Source of the DNA: Adiantum capillus-veneris
Taxonomy: Eukaryota > Streptophyta > Polypodiopsida > Polypodiales > Pteridaceae
Assembly: GCA_014529385.2 (NCBI GenBank)
Contig: CM043953.1
Coordinates: 93,439,342 to 93,503,341, forward strand
Direction of reading: 5' to 3'
DNA: 64,000 nt
The notes under the pieces were generated by a model. It saw only the letters and a list, made by a program, of their open reading frames with translations, had not been told where the DNA came from and searched no databases. Each line of letters opens with the position of its first letter. The stretch's first letter is position 1. This document shows, piece by piece, positions 11,796 through 24,735 of this stretch. The translations under genes were made by a program, and so were the position numbers.

Positions 11796-12599
11796 GAGGA
11801 AAAGGGAAAGACAAAAGTGCTAAGTGTAGTCACCTTGGAGAAGGCATCAAAGCTAGAGGATACATTAGTGATGCCTATTGGGAAGAGGACCACAGAGGAT
11901 AAGGAAGGAAGAAGTGCCCCAGGTCCTAGTAAGAAGAAAGGAAAGAGCCATGAAGGCGAGGATGTCAAGGCCAAGAGGAAAAGGAGAGCTCGTCGAAAGT
12001 TTCATGTTTCAGATTTTCCACTAGGGGATGGGCAATTAAGCTATCACTTGAGGGAGGATCTGACGAGCAGGAAGGCAGATGTTACTTTTGGGCAGCTTAT
12101 AGAGATGGTGCCTAAGCTAAAGCGACAGTGGAAGAGGATGGTTAACCCAATGGAGAAAGAGCCAGAGAGAGGTTCAGTGAAGGTGTTGGCAATGGATGAG
12201 CTACCAGACATTTGTCCAATAGTAGATGTGTGGCATAAAAGTAAAAATTTGGGACAAGTTTATGTGGATGGCGGAGCCCAAATATGCGTCATAACACACT
12301 CATGCGTTGAGAAGATGGGTCTCACAGTGGCTGGGGTGTCAGGGTTTCGGATCAGATTGGAAAACCATCAAAAAGTAAAATGCTTGGGTGTTGTAAAGAG
12401 CTTAGAAGTGGAGGCATATGATGCAAAGGCAGTGGTTGATTTTCATGTGATGCCAGCGGGGTTGGGAGCATATCCTATTATACTGGGCAGACCATGGTTA
12501 CGTGCAGTGGGAGCCGTTCAAGATTGGCGACATGGTACGATTAGCCTCTATGGAAAGACAGGTACCAAGAAGCTTTATAATATGGACACAAGAAAATGA
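11796..12599 (+). CDS. pro: Retropepsin-like protease region, in frame with gag
   Basis: It continues the gag frame without its own ATG near the start. A Lys/Arg-rich linker (about 11880-12000) precedes an aspartic protease domain with active-site loop VYVDGGAQICVIT (Asp codon at 12267) and the downstream hydrophobic-Gly motif IILGRPWLRA near 12475-12510. The usual D-T/S-G is D-G-G here. The pattern recurs in the minus-strand Ty3/gypsy element at 40.6 kb, so it looks like a lineage trait and not damage. The frame closes at a TGA (12597-12599) and reopens in the same frame as pol. Confidence 0.8.
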   Translation, partial: EEKGKTKVLSVVTLEKASKLEDTLVMPIGKRTTEDKEGRSAPGPSKKKGKSHEGEDVKAKRKRRARRKFHVSDFPLGDGQLSYHLREDLTSRKADVTFGQLIEMVPKLKRQWKRMVNPMEKEPERGSVKVLAMDELPDICPIVDVWHKSKNLGQVYVDGGAQICVITHSCVEKMGLTVAGVSGFRIRLENHQKVKCLGVVKSLEVEAYDAKAVVDFHVMPAGLGAYPIILGRPWLRAVGAVQDWRHGTISLYGKTGTKKLYNMDTRK

Positions 12600-15500
12600 T
12601 TAGAGGAGCTTTATGAAGATGAGGATGAGTCTAGTGATGAAGACTCTTCCACGGTGACAGATGAGGACAGTGATAGCACTACCAGCAGTGATGAGGATGC
12701 TAATGTTGCATTTCTTTTGATGGATAGAGAAATCCAGGAGTGTGATTTAGTCGCATTTGCGAATGAAGTTGAAGATGAAAGTGAAGGGCCTTATGAAGTG
12801 ATTGAAGGGCTGATGCAAACCAAGGTTGAGTTGTCAAAGAAGCAGGAATTAATGACGCAAATGATTAGTGGAGATCTCTCAGCTATGGAGAAGGATATAT
12901 TTTTGCATATGCTGGCTAGTTTTCCTGATTTGTTCATTACTTCATATGAAGAGATCAGAGGGTTCAAGGGTGAAGAGATGCATATAGAGCTGAAAGAAGG
13001 TGCTAAGCCAGTGCGGCAAAGGCTAAGAAGGATGGGTCAAGAGCAAATGGAAGCCTTGCAGGTAGAGGTGGACAAGTTACTGAAGGCACGGTTCATAGTT
13101 CCAGTGGAGACCACAGAATGGGTGAGTCCAGTTGTAGTCAGTCCAAAGAAGGATGGGAAGTGGAGAATTTGTGTGGATTTTAAACCCTTAAACGCAGCCA
13201 CTAAGAAGAACCCATATCCTCTTCCATTCATCGATCAGATCTTGGATTCAGTGGCAGGTTATGAGAGGTACAGTGTGTGTGATGGTTTTTCAGGCTATTT
13301 TCAATTGAAGATTGCTCTTAAAGACCGCACAAAGACAACTTTTATTACGCCATGGGGCTGCTATTGCTACACAGTATTGCCATTTGGGTTGTCAAATGGA
13401 CCTTCCTTCTATCAAGAGAGAGCAAATTGGGTGTTGGAACCATTCATTGGTAGTTGTGTTAAAGCTTTTATGGATGACTTCTGTGTCTATAGCAGTAGGG
13501 CTGATCACCATGAGAAACTACAGATGGTATTGGCTCGATATGATGAATGTGGAGGACAACTAAATCCAAAGAAATGTCATCTAGCACAACCAAGGGTGAA
13601 GTTATTGGGACATATGGTGTCAGAAAATGGCATTGAGGCTGATCCAGACAAGGTTAAGTCTATTATTCTTCTTCCATCACCTACGAGTACGAAGCAATTG
13701 GCAACCTTTATACACAAAGTGAAGTACATGGCACGGTTTATTCCATTGTCTTCGCAGCTTCTTTATCCATTACAACAAGTGGCAAAGCATGATCCATTGC
13801 AATGGGATGACAAGTGTGAAGAAGTGTTTCAAGAGGTGAAAGAGGTGTTAGGGGGTTTGTCAGCCATGCAGGCTCCTGATTGGGAGAAAGTTTTTTATGT
13901 AAATCCATCAGTAGGGGATGATGCCATTGGAGCCATGCTATTGCAAAAGGGGAAGGGCAGCCATTATATGAGGCCAGTGTATTGTGCAAGCCGAGTGAAG
14001 TTGGTAGCGGAGAGAAAGTTATCGGAAGTAGAGCTAGTGATGGCCAGTGTAATATTTGCTTGTCGACGATTTCGTCATTACTTGCTACCACGGCCTTTTG
14101 TTTTCTTGACGAGTTATGCCTTTTTGCCACAGTTAATTAATGGTATTAACATGTCAAATGTGGTGAAGAAATGGGTAATTGAGCTGCAAGAGTTTGAGTT
14201 CTCTTTTCTAGTGGAAGATAGTACAAGGGCTACCCTAGCTGATTTGTTGACCTACAAGGAGAATCCCCTTATTGTTAAGGAAGAGGTGGTGATAAAGGTA
14301 GTTGAAGAAGTGCCACAGATCAGCAATGCACATGTGTTGTTCTTTGATGGTTCATACAGAAAGAGCCACGATGCAGCTTCAGGGGGTATAGCACTTTATG
14401 ATCCAGAGGGGAAGCTAGTATGCAAGAGAGGGTTCAAATTGGATGCGCATCGTAACAATGAGGCTGAATATGCTACATTGGAAGCCGGATTACACATTTG
14501 TTTGAAGCATGGGGTTCTAAGGTTGAGCATAAAAGGTGATGCCTTGTTAGTGGTGAAGCAAGTGCTGGGTGTGTGGAAGAGCAAGAACACCTCATTGAAG
14601 GAAATGTGCTTCAGAATTAAAGGCGTGTTAAAAAAGTTTGAAGCATGGAGTATCAGACACATTGAACGTGCTCTAAATGGAGAGGCACATGAAGCAGCTC
14701 AAGGCATGATTGGGGAGCTATTTGTGTTGAGGACCACTTTACCTCTTTATCATGGCCGGGAAAGTTTGGCTCAAGAAGAGGAGTTTTTGCTAACAGGAAT
14801 CATTCCAAAGGAGATTCAGAAGTCTAAGAAGTATGGCTTTGTGCGTAGAGCATACAGGTACAAATTGATTGGTGATGTCTTATACATAAAAGGGGTTGAT
14901 CTCGTGTTGAGACGTGTACCTTGGCGGGAGGAGCTTTACAGAGTGTTGGAAGAGAATCACGAAGGCGCATGTGGTGGCCATTTTGCTCTAAAGATCACCT
15001 TGCATAAGATTTTGCAAGAGGGGTATGTATGGCCTAGTTTGCACAAGGATGTTCACCATTGGTGTAGGTCTTGCAATAGGTGTCAAGCATTTGGGAAGAG
15101 AGTGTTGAAGCCAGAGCTACGAAAAACCATTATGGCGTTTGATGTGTTTGAAAAGTGGGGGATTGATGCAATAGGCCCGTTACCTATCACAAGAAGGGGC
15201 AAAAGCTATATTTTGACGACAGTGGACTATCTCTCTAGATGGGCAGAGGCTATAGCAGTAAAACAGATCACTGCAAAGGATGTGGCAAAATTTGTGTATG
15301 ATGAAATATGTTGCAAGTTTGGGGTGCCACTGGAGCTACTTTCAGATAAGGGGCCTGGCTTTAGAGCTAAACTGCTAGATTTTTTATGTGCAAAGATGAA
15401 GATTAGGCACCAGCATACCACTCCTTATTACCCGCAGTGTAATGGCTTAAATGAAAGATTCAATGGTGAGTTGGTACAGATTCTTTCGAAAGTGACAGAG

Positions 15501-16124
15501 CACCAAGGAAAGAATTGGGATTTGGAATTGCCTAGTGCATTATGGGCTTACCGTACTTCGGTGAAGACAGGTACAGGGTTTACTCCATTTCATTTGGTGT
15601 ATGGAAAGGAAGCACTATTGCCTGTGGAGGTAGAGTTGCCTGCAGTCAAGATGTTAGAGAAGTTGCTTGGGCCGCCTAGTGATGCATTCAAAGAGAGGCT
15701 CTTGCAGTTACAAGAGGTCCAGTTGGATAGGATGAGCGCATTGGAGCATTATGGGCAGATGCAGGATAAAGCTTTGGCAAAGATAAATGAAAAGGTCAAA
15801 AGTAAGGGAATCAAGAAGCATGACTTGGTTTTGCGCTACAACAGTAAGCTGGACAACACCTTCCAAAAGAAGTTTCAAATTAAGTGGGAAGGCCCTTTCA
15901 AGGTAGTGGAGTGTTTCCCGAATGGTACATATCAGTTGGCTAACCTGGATGGGATTTTACATACGTCAAGGGTAAATGGATTGCGTCTTAAGTTGTATCA
16001 TGCCAGGTTGATAATGGTGGAGCAAGATGAGCTGTCTGTGGATCAAGCTGTGTTGGTGAGGGATGAGGAGACCTGTGATGCGGCGAGTCTCATATCTCTC
16101 TTTGCTGCTGCTGATCATGAATGA
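12600..16124 (+). CDS. pol: Pol: reverse transcriptase, RNase H, archaeal-type RNase H, integrase
   Basis: About 1,170 codons are open in the same frame as gag and protease. An acidic linker is followed by RT (KWRICVDFKPLN; active site FMDDF at 13467-13481; LPFGLSNGPSFYQ). Next comes the native RNase H, weakly conserved around 13890-14100. A second RNase H follows with FDGS (Asp codon 14346), NNEAEY (Glu near 14466) and KGDALLVVKQV (Asp codon 14538). Its usual last NxxAD reads N-GEAHEAA, so the fourth catalytic position is changed. Integrase has an HHCC zinc finger ending CRSCNRC near 15090 and the catalytic triad at codons 15165 (D), 15345 (D) and 15453 (E), spaced exactly DD35E. No chromodomain is seen at the C-terminus. 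Together these copy the RNA, remove the template and insert the cDNA. Confidence 0.92.
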   Translation, partial: LEELYEDEDESSDEDSSTVTDEDSDSTTSSDEDANVAFLLMDREIQECDLVAFANEVEDESEGPYEVIEGLMQTKVELSKKQELMTQMISGDLSAMEKDIFLHMLASFPDLFITSYEEIRGFKGEEMHIELKEGAKPVRQRLRRMGQEQMEALQVEVDKLLKARFIVPVETTEWVSPVVVSPKKDGKWRICVDFKPLNAATKKNPYPLPFIDQILDSVAGYERYSVCDGFSGYFQLKIALKDRTKTTFITPWGCYCYTVLPFGLSNGPSFYQERANWVLEPFIGSCVKAFMDDFCVYSSRADHHEKLQMVLARYDECGGQLNPKKCHLAQPRVKLLGHMVSENGIEADPDKVKSIILLPSPTSTKQLATFIHKVKYMARFIPLSSQLLYPLQQVAKHDPLQWDDKCEEVFQEVKEVLGGLSAMQAPDWEKVFYVNPSVGDDAIGAMLLQKGKGSHYMRPVYCASRVKLVAERKLSEVELVMASVIFACRRFRHYLLPRPFVFLTSYAFLPQLINGINMSNVVKKWVIELQEFEFSFLVEDSTRATLADLLTYKENPLIVKEEVVIKVVEEVPQISNAHVLFFDGSYRKSHDAASGGIALYDPEGKLVCKRGFKLDAHRNNEAEYATLEAGLHICLKHGVLRLSIKGDALLVVKQVLGVWKSKNTSLKEMCFRIKGVLKKFEAWSIRHIERALNGEAHEAAQGMIGELFVLRTTLPLYHGRESLAQEEEFLLTGIIPKEIQKSKKYGFVRRAYRYKLIGDVLYIKGVDLVLRRVPWREELYRVLEENHEGACGGHFALKITLHKILQEGYVWPSLHKDVHHWCRSCNRCQAFGKRVLKPELRKTIMAFDVFEKWGIDAIGPLPITRRGKSYILTTVDYLSRWAEAIAVKQITAKDVAKFVYDEICCKFGVPLELLSDKGPGFRAKLLDFLCAKMKIRHQHTTPYYPQCNGLNERFNGELVQILSKVTEHQGKNWDLELPSALWAYRTSVKTGTGFTPFHLVYGKEALLPVEVELPAVKMLEKLLGPPSDAFKERLLQLQEVQLDRMSALEHYGQMQDKALAKINEKVKSKGIKKHDLVLRYNSKLDNTFQKKFQIKWEGPFKVVECFPNGTYQLANLDGILHTSRVNGLRLKLYHARLIMVEQDELSVDQAVLVRDEETCDAASLISLFAAADHE

Positions 16125-16135
16125 TCTAGCAGGCT

Positions 16136-16145
16136 AGGGGATGGG
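16136..16145 (+). other. Polypurine tract candidate
   Basis: AGGGGATGGG lies seven bases before the 3' LTR. It is purine-rich and would prime plus-strand synthesis, though it is slightly further from the LTR than usual. Confidence 0.5.
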
Positions 16146-16152
16146 CAAATTA

Positions 16153-17302
16153 TGTCAGGAGTTTTTTGGAGCAAGGGATTGCGCATATGTACATATACAT
16201 GCATGGTGCATCAAATAAAGGAATTGCCCATTTTGCAGAGCCAGGTGGTTACGTGGGGCCCACATGTGTACAGGTAGGACAGCATGTACATAGTGCATCG
16301 ATTTTCACTATCACCAGTACCAGTATGTTTTCTCTACAATAATGAGGAGTTTATAGCGCGTAAAACTTCTCGAGGAAGCTATCCACGGGCCGACGACATG
16401 AGGTAAGCAGGTGCGTCAGATGGCATCTAGTGGCGTCAGGAGGGCGAACGGGGTCAATATTTGCACGTGGATGAGTACGGACACAACGTGGGTGTTTTCT
16501 TGTGGGAGTTATGCAGAAAGGTCATCATTAGGACCACTTTTTGGGGCCACTTCACGTGGTGGCGAGATGCATTATTGGAAAAAAGCTGAGTGCCAGGTGT
16601 GCGGATGATGCAAAAAGGTGACAACTATGCACTGCGAGGTCAGTTTTTGGCCTGTTCGGGGTCCGTTTGAGGTCATCTAAAAGGCCAAGGGTGCCCAAGT
16701 AATAAAGCTAAGTGTGGGAATTGAAAAAACAGAGAGAAGACCAGAAAAAACGTGGAAAAGAGAGGAGGAACAGCCGCAGGTGTGTTTTTGCCCATTTTGG
16801 AGCCTGTTTTGGCCGTAAACTGCTCATCCGATGTCGGATTTGAGCACTTTGACATTGTAGACTGGGGTTTTGGGCCGTTCCAGACGCGATGGCGCTGTCC
16901 ATTTTGCCAAATTTCTCACTCTTTTTCTGCTGTTTTTCTGTGTAATCTTCTCCGGTGAGTGAAGCTTCTTCTCCAATTTGTGATTGAATCTGGTATCTTT
17001 TACCCATATTGTGTGAGCTGTTTGCCCCATTGGTGTTGGCCCAAGCTCATTTGTATCTAAACATCAGAAATTCTCCTCTTTTGAGCTGAGTTTTTTGGGT
17101 GTGTGTGTGTGTGTGTGTGTGTGTGTCTGTGTGGAGTGGACAAGTGGATAGTTTCTCTCCTCTCACTCCAGAGGTGTGTTCCCTGTCGGCCAGGTGTGTT
17201 GTCTAAGCCGAGTGGTGCCCCATAGTGTGTGTGTGTGTATCTTTCCAAGAGTGTGTGTCGGGTCGTTATAGAGGCGCTGTGTGTGTTTTCATCCCGCTCA
17301 CA
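16153..17302 (+). repeat. 3' LTR of the Tat-type element
   Basis: Near-identical partner of 8550-9697, beginning TGTCAGGAGTTTT and ending CGCTCACA. Differences are about ten substitutions, mostly transitions, plus length changes in two GT repeats. Confidence 0.93.
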
Positions 17303-20650
<3,348 letters not shown>

Positions 20651-20652
<2 letters not shown>

Positions 20653-22258
20653 TCATAATAACTAATATCTAATTATCCTAAATGATTTTCTCATGTTAAA
20701 CTGATCATTTAATATGGGGAAGTGCCAGGAGAAAAAAAGGTAGAATATTGGTTAAGCTGGCAGACCGGCCACAGTAGGGATCCAAAGGAGGGAAAATAGG
20801 GATCCAAAGGGGAGTCCATCTGCAAAAGAGCTATGTGCAACAATGGGATCCAAAGACTAAGCTTAGGGTTCAGCCCATTAAGACTTCCAAAATGCAAAGG
20901 TTCCAAAATTCAAAGGTTGTGTCCAAAGGTCAAAAGCCTAGGGAAATTGGATGCTTTGTGTGTGTCCCAAAAGTCTTTCTCAAGCCCTACAAAGGAGGGG
21001 GTGAGCCCAAGAAGTAGGGGATGAGAGAGAAACTCTCTCTCTCTCACACACACACACACAAGCTTCCTTTGTACACAAGGGGAAAGAGGGGCCCATGTTA
21101 GCTCCCTAGCCCAATGCCCACAAGGTGTACTCAAATCCTATTGGATGGCCTTGGAGGTGGAGCAATGAGAATTAGGCTAGAGTAAGTCTAGTTTAATCAA
21201 TTTAAAAACACTTAATAAAAGAACCAATAGGAATTAAGCTCTCTAGAAGACTATTGGACAGTCTCCCAAGGGGTCCAATGAGCATTCAACAACCCAATGG
21301 CATGCCTGATTCTTATTGTCCAGGAGGAGACAAAAGGGGTCCAATGAGAGCTTAGTTGCATTAATTAATTAGCAAAATCTCTCACAAAAGGGAAAGGGGA
21401 CACAAGTCAAAAGACTATCACTTATGCTGCTTAATTTTCATTGGCTAGGCTTGGGGAGGTCCAATAGGGCTGTAGCATGAGCAATTAGCAAGGGGGGTCG
21501 ACCAAGAGAGAGAGGGGGCTGATTTTCTCAAGGAATTATTCACTTACTCACTCACACAATCAATGTGTGAAGCAAGAATACTCTCTCTCTCTTTCTCAAG
21601 CTTTAATGGAAAGCTTACCACCTACTCCAAGCTTGTGAGAAGAGAGGCCTACACCAACAACTCTTGGCTTTGTGATGCAAATTCAACCAAGAGCCAAGAT
21701 TCAATGCATGTTCATCTCCTCTACCATGCTAATTATTAAGCTAAGCTATGCTAATATGAGTGATTATGTGACGAGATGTATATATTTCTTATAAGAATAC
21801 TCCTTCTTCCTCTTAATCTACTCTCATACCCCGCTAGCTCTCACCATCTTCGAAGGTGTGTGAGGTCTTGGGTCTGAGACCATGAGCGAATTGATGTTGT
21901 GTTTGATAAGTGTTGTGCTTAGTGCTTGAAGGTTCCATCTTCATTGCACTAGCTATTATTGAAGGAACACAAAGAATTGTATTGTAAAATGTCTCTCTTG
22001 ATGGGAGAAACCATAATACAAAGCCTTTTGGAGGGGGGACTGGCACCATGCAAATCCGGTCCTCAACTGTTGTCAATTGCTTAATTTCTCTCTATTTTGA
22101 AGTATTGTTCATGCTATCTAACTAGGTGTTATGATTTTTGTTTCTCTCTCCATCCAAGCACTCTTGCTATTCGCATTAGGAATCTATTCTAATGAAATTC
22201 TCACTATGTTCATGCTATTTTCCGTTACACACAAGCTACTAGACCATTAAATGTTACA
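20651..22258 (+). repeat. 5' LTR of the decayed Ty3/gypsy element
   Basis: It matches 26695-28323 from GTCATAATAA to GATGTTACA-type ends. The first T of the expected TG has been lost to the neighbouring AG tract. It contains a short (CT)n(CA)n tract at about 21031-21060 that is greatly expanded in the other LTR. Confidence 0.87.
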
Positions 22259-22259
22259 T

Positions 22260-22271
22260 TGGTATCAGAGC
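22260..22271 (+). other. Primer binding site, initiator tRNA-Met type
   Basis: TGGTATCAGAGC, complementary to the 3' end of plant initiator tRNA-Met, lies one base after the LTR end. The leader from 22272 to 22677 shows no other recognisable feature. Confidence 0.9.
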
Positions 22272-22677
22272 ACAAGGTTTCTCTTTTCTTGCTCAAGAAG
22301 GGAGGTCCTCAAGCTAGCTATAATGGTTGGTATTATTAATTGCATGTGAGTAAGTAGAATAGGGATTTTTCAGCCTTGCAGTGTGCCTGCCTTTGTGCAA
22401 TTAACAGGGCATCACCATCGAGAGCTATGGTCTTAATAGTGGAGTCCTACAGGGCTTGCCTACGGCTTATTAACCACTATTGAGCTATTAGAAGCTTGAC
22501 ATGAGTCCGTGCTGTTTTGGTGTTGAACGAACCTCTCTTCTATTCCTTGCAATTAATGGTATTTGAGCCAGGGGTACAGTAGCTTGAGTGTTTTTTCTAA
22601 AGGGGTAAAGAGGAGTAGAAACTAGGGCTTGAAGTGCCAAAGTACGCCTAAAAAGTTTACGTGTGAAAGTTGTTAGA

Positions 22678-24735
22678 ATGGCTGACAATAGTAAAGAGAG
22701 TGAAATTAATGTTGATAACTTTGCTTTTGCTAATGAGCAGGGTACTAATAATGCCCCGATGCTTGTTAACTATATTGTTTCTAGGCTTTAACAGGAGATA
22801 GGCAATCCATCCCTCCAAAGTAAAGTGCAACGATAGCTTCACACTCATGGGATTCTCCAAGCTCCCTACCATGACGAGAGAGCACCTAGGAAGCCTCCTT
22901 ACGAGACTTCCAAAAGAGGCCTCTCTCTGATTTGGGAAGAAGAAGAGGATCCATATGAAGGGCTCAAAAATTTGTTCCTTGAAGACCCATCTCCTTCTCA
23001 AAGGAGAATTCAAGAGCCCCCACCAGAGGAACGAGAAAGAAGTGAGTTTTTTGCCACCTCGATGGAGATGGCTCCACGAAGACGGCGGGCTAAATGCTCT
23101 CCATCACCTCCAAAACGGAGGAGAGCATCGCACACTTCTCCACACCATAATTCAAAGAGGGATGACAAAAATCAAGAGAAGAAAAAGGCGATAAATAGGA
23201 CACCCTCTTCTCTATCGTCTTCATCCTCTTCCTCTTATGAAAGTGATGGTGAAGACAAAGAAGATCAAGGCAAGAAAAAGGCGAGAAAGAGGTCACCCTC
23301 TTCTCCATCTTCCTCAAATTCTTCACCTTCTAAAGAAAGTGATGGTGCAACCTTTGAACCATCAAAAAGAAGAGGCAATAGGGAATCCTATGCCGCGTGG
23401 AAGAGGTCGTCCAAGCTCAAGAAGTTCAAAGAGGGAGGGAAGAGCATCTCTTTCCTTACCTACAATGGAACCTTTGGTGCTACGGACAAAGTCTTGGCCT
23501 TTATCCAATAGTTCGATGCGGCGTTTGGAGATGAGGGCTTCACGGAGTCCTCTAAGCTACGCCATGTACCTATGCACTGTCAAAAGTCCACCAGACAATG
23601 GTGCTCTAGCCTACGGGCCAACGGTGAAGCTCCACAAATATGGAAAGCTTTAAGAGCTTCCTTTATGAAGCAGTTTTTGGCCACGGATGCCAAAGACAAC
23701 GTACTTACTGAATGGCGAAGCTTGAAGCTCTCTCCCTATGAATCCATTCACAAATATGTAGACAAGTTTTGGGACTTACAACTCAAAGCCACTATCTTCA
23801 AGAAGTTCGATTTTGGAGAGAAAAAGCAACAATTTTGTGTAGGCTTAACTGAAGAAATGGCGGAGGATGTCAACTCCCAAAGGCCATGGACCATATCGAC
23901 AGTTATACACCATACTATGGTGGCTTCTCGAATCAATTTCCAAACGGGAGCTAGAAGAAATTTTGAGCCCACGGAAAACAAGGGTTCCAATGAGCCTAAG
24001 GGGAAGGAAAATGTCCAAAAGTCTCCTAAGGGCAATTCCAACAAAGCTAAAGAGAAGGGAGTTTACAAAGGAAAAAATAAACTCTTTCCTGAAGAGCTTG
24101 AGCATTATCGCAAGGATAATCGTTGTTTCAAGTGTAGCGAGCAAGGGCATGCGTACCGCGCTTGTCCCCAAAAGAACACCCACCATGAGCCTCCTAGGGC
24201 TACCTTGGTCAAAATACAAGAGGAGGAAATTCACCACAAAGGATCTCCTCTATGCCATGCTTGGGGAAAGGTAAGAGAAAATGATGCTTTTATTCTCTTT
24301 GACCCTGGTTCTACTCACAATTTCATATCCACAGAGTTGGCCACCAAGCTAGGCATACAAGCTTACGAGATGGGAGATGTCCTATCCACAGATGGTGCTT
24401 TCAGTGGTCAAGAAGCTTCCATCACTCCCTTAATCGGGAAATTGAGGCTCCATGTCCAAAGCTATGTGGACAAAGAGGACTTCTTTATCTCTCCTCTCAA
24501 GCATGAGGATGTAATCCTAGGGGCACCATGGTTTGATTGCATGGATGCCAATGTTAAATTCCCTAAAAGGAGAATCTCCTTTAGGTTCAGGAAAAAAGAT
24601 ATGTACATAGATGCCAAGCAAATGGGTAACACCATACCCATTGTACATACACAAGCTTTTAATAAGTCAATAAAGAGCTCTATTTCCGTGTACATGAATT
24701 TGTTAAAGACTCTCAAAATGAACCTAATGTTTTAG
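22678..24735 (+). pseudogene. gag-pro: Gag-protease remnant, chromovirus-like
   Basis: A single frame starts at ATG 22678 (MADNSKESE) and is broken by in-frame stops near 22790 (TAA) and at 23509-23511 (TAG). The middle is Ser/Lys/Arg-rich. The capsid region follows (WKALRASFMKQF, EWRSLKLSPYESIHKYVDKFWDL), then a CCHC knuckle CFKCSEQGHAYRAC from 24124 and protease with ILFDPGSTHNFIST near 24294. The usual D-S/T-G reads D-P-G. After protease the frame shifts near 24690-24700 and pol continues in another frame. Confidence 0.82.

Larger units (their letters stand above)
8550..17302 (+). mobile_element. Ty3/gypsy LTR retrotransposon of the Tat type with dual RNase H, near-complete and young
   Basis: It has two nearly identical ~1.15 kb LTRs (8550-9697 and 16153-17302, TG...CA), a primer-binding-site-like sequence at 9704, a gag, protease and pol block (10773-16124) and a purine tract before the 3' LTR. 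A 4-bp direct repeat GCGT flanks it (8546-8549 and 17303-17306); a clean 5-bp duplication is not seen. The LTRs differ at roughly ten positions plus dinucleotide-repeat length, mostly transitions, so insertion was recent. The domain order protease, RT, RNase H, second archaeal-type RNase H, integrase places it with Tat/Ogre/Retand-like elements. No chromodomain was seen. Two in-frame stops divide the coding region. Confidence 0.93.
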
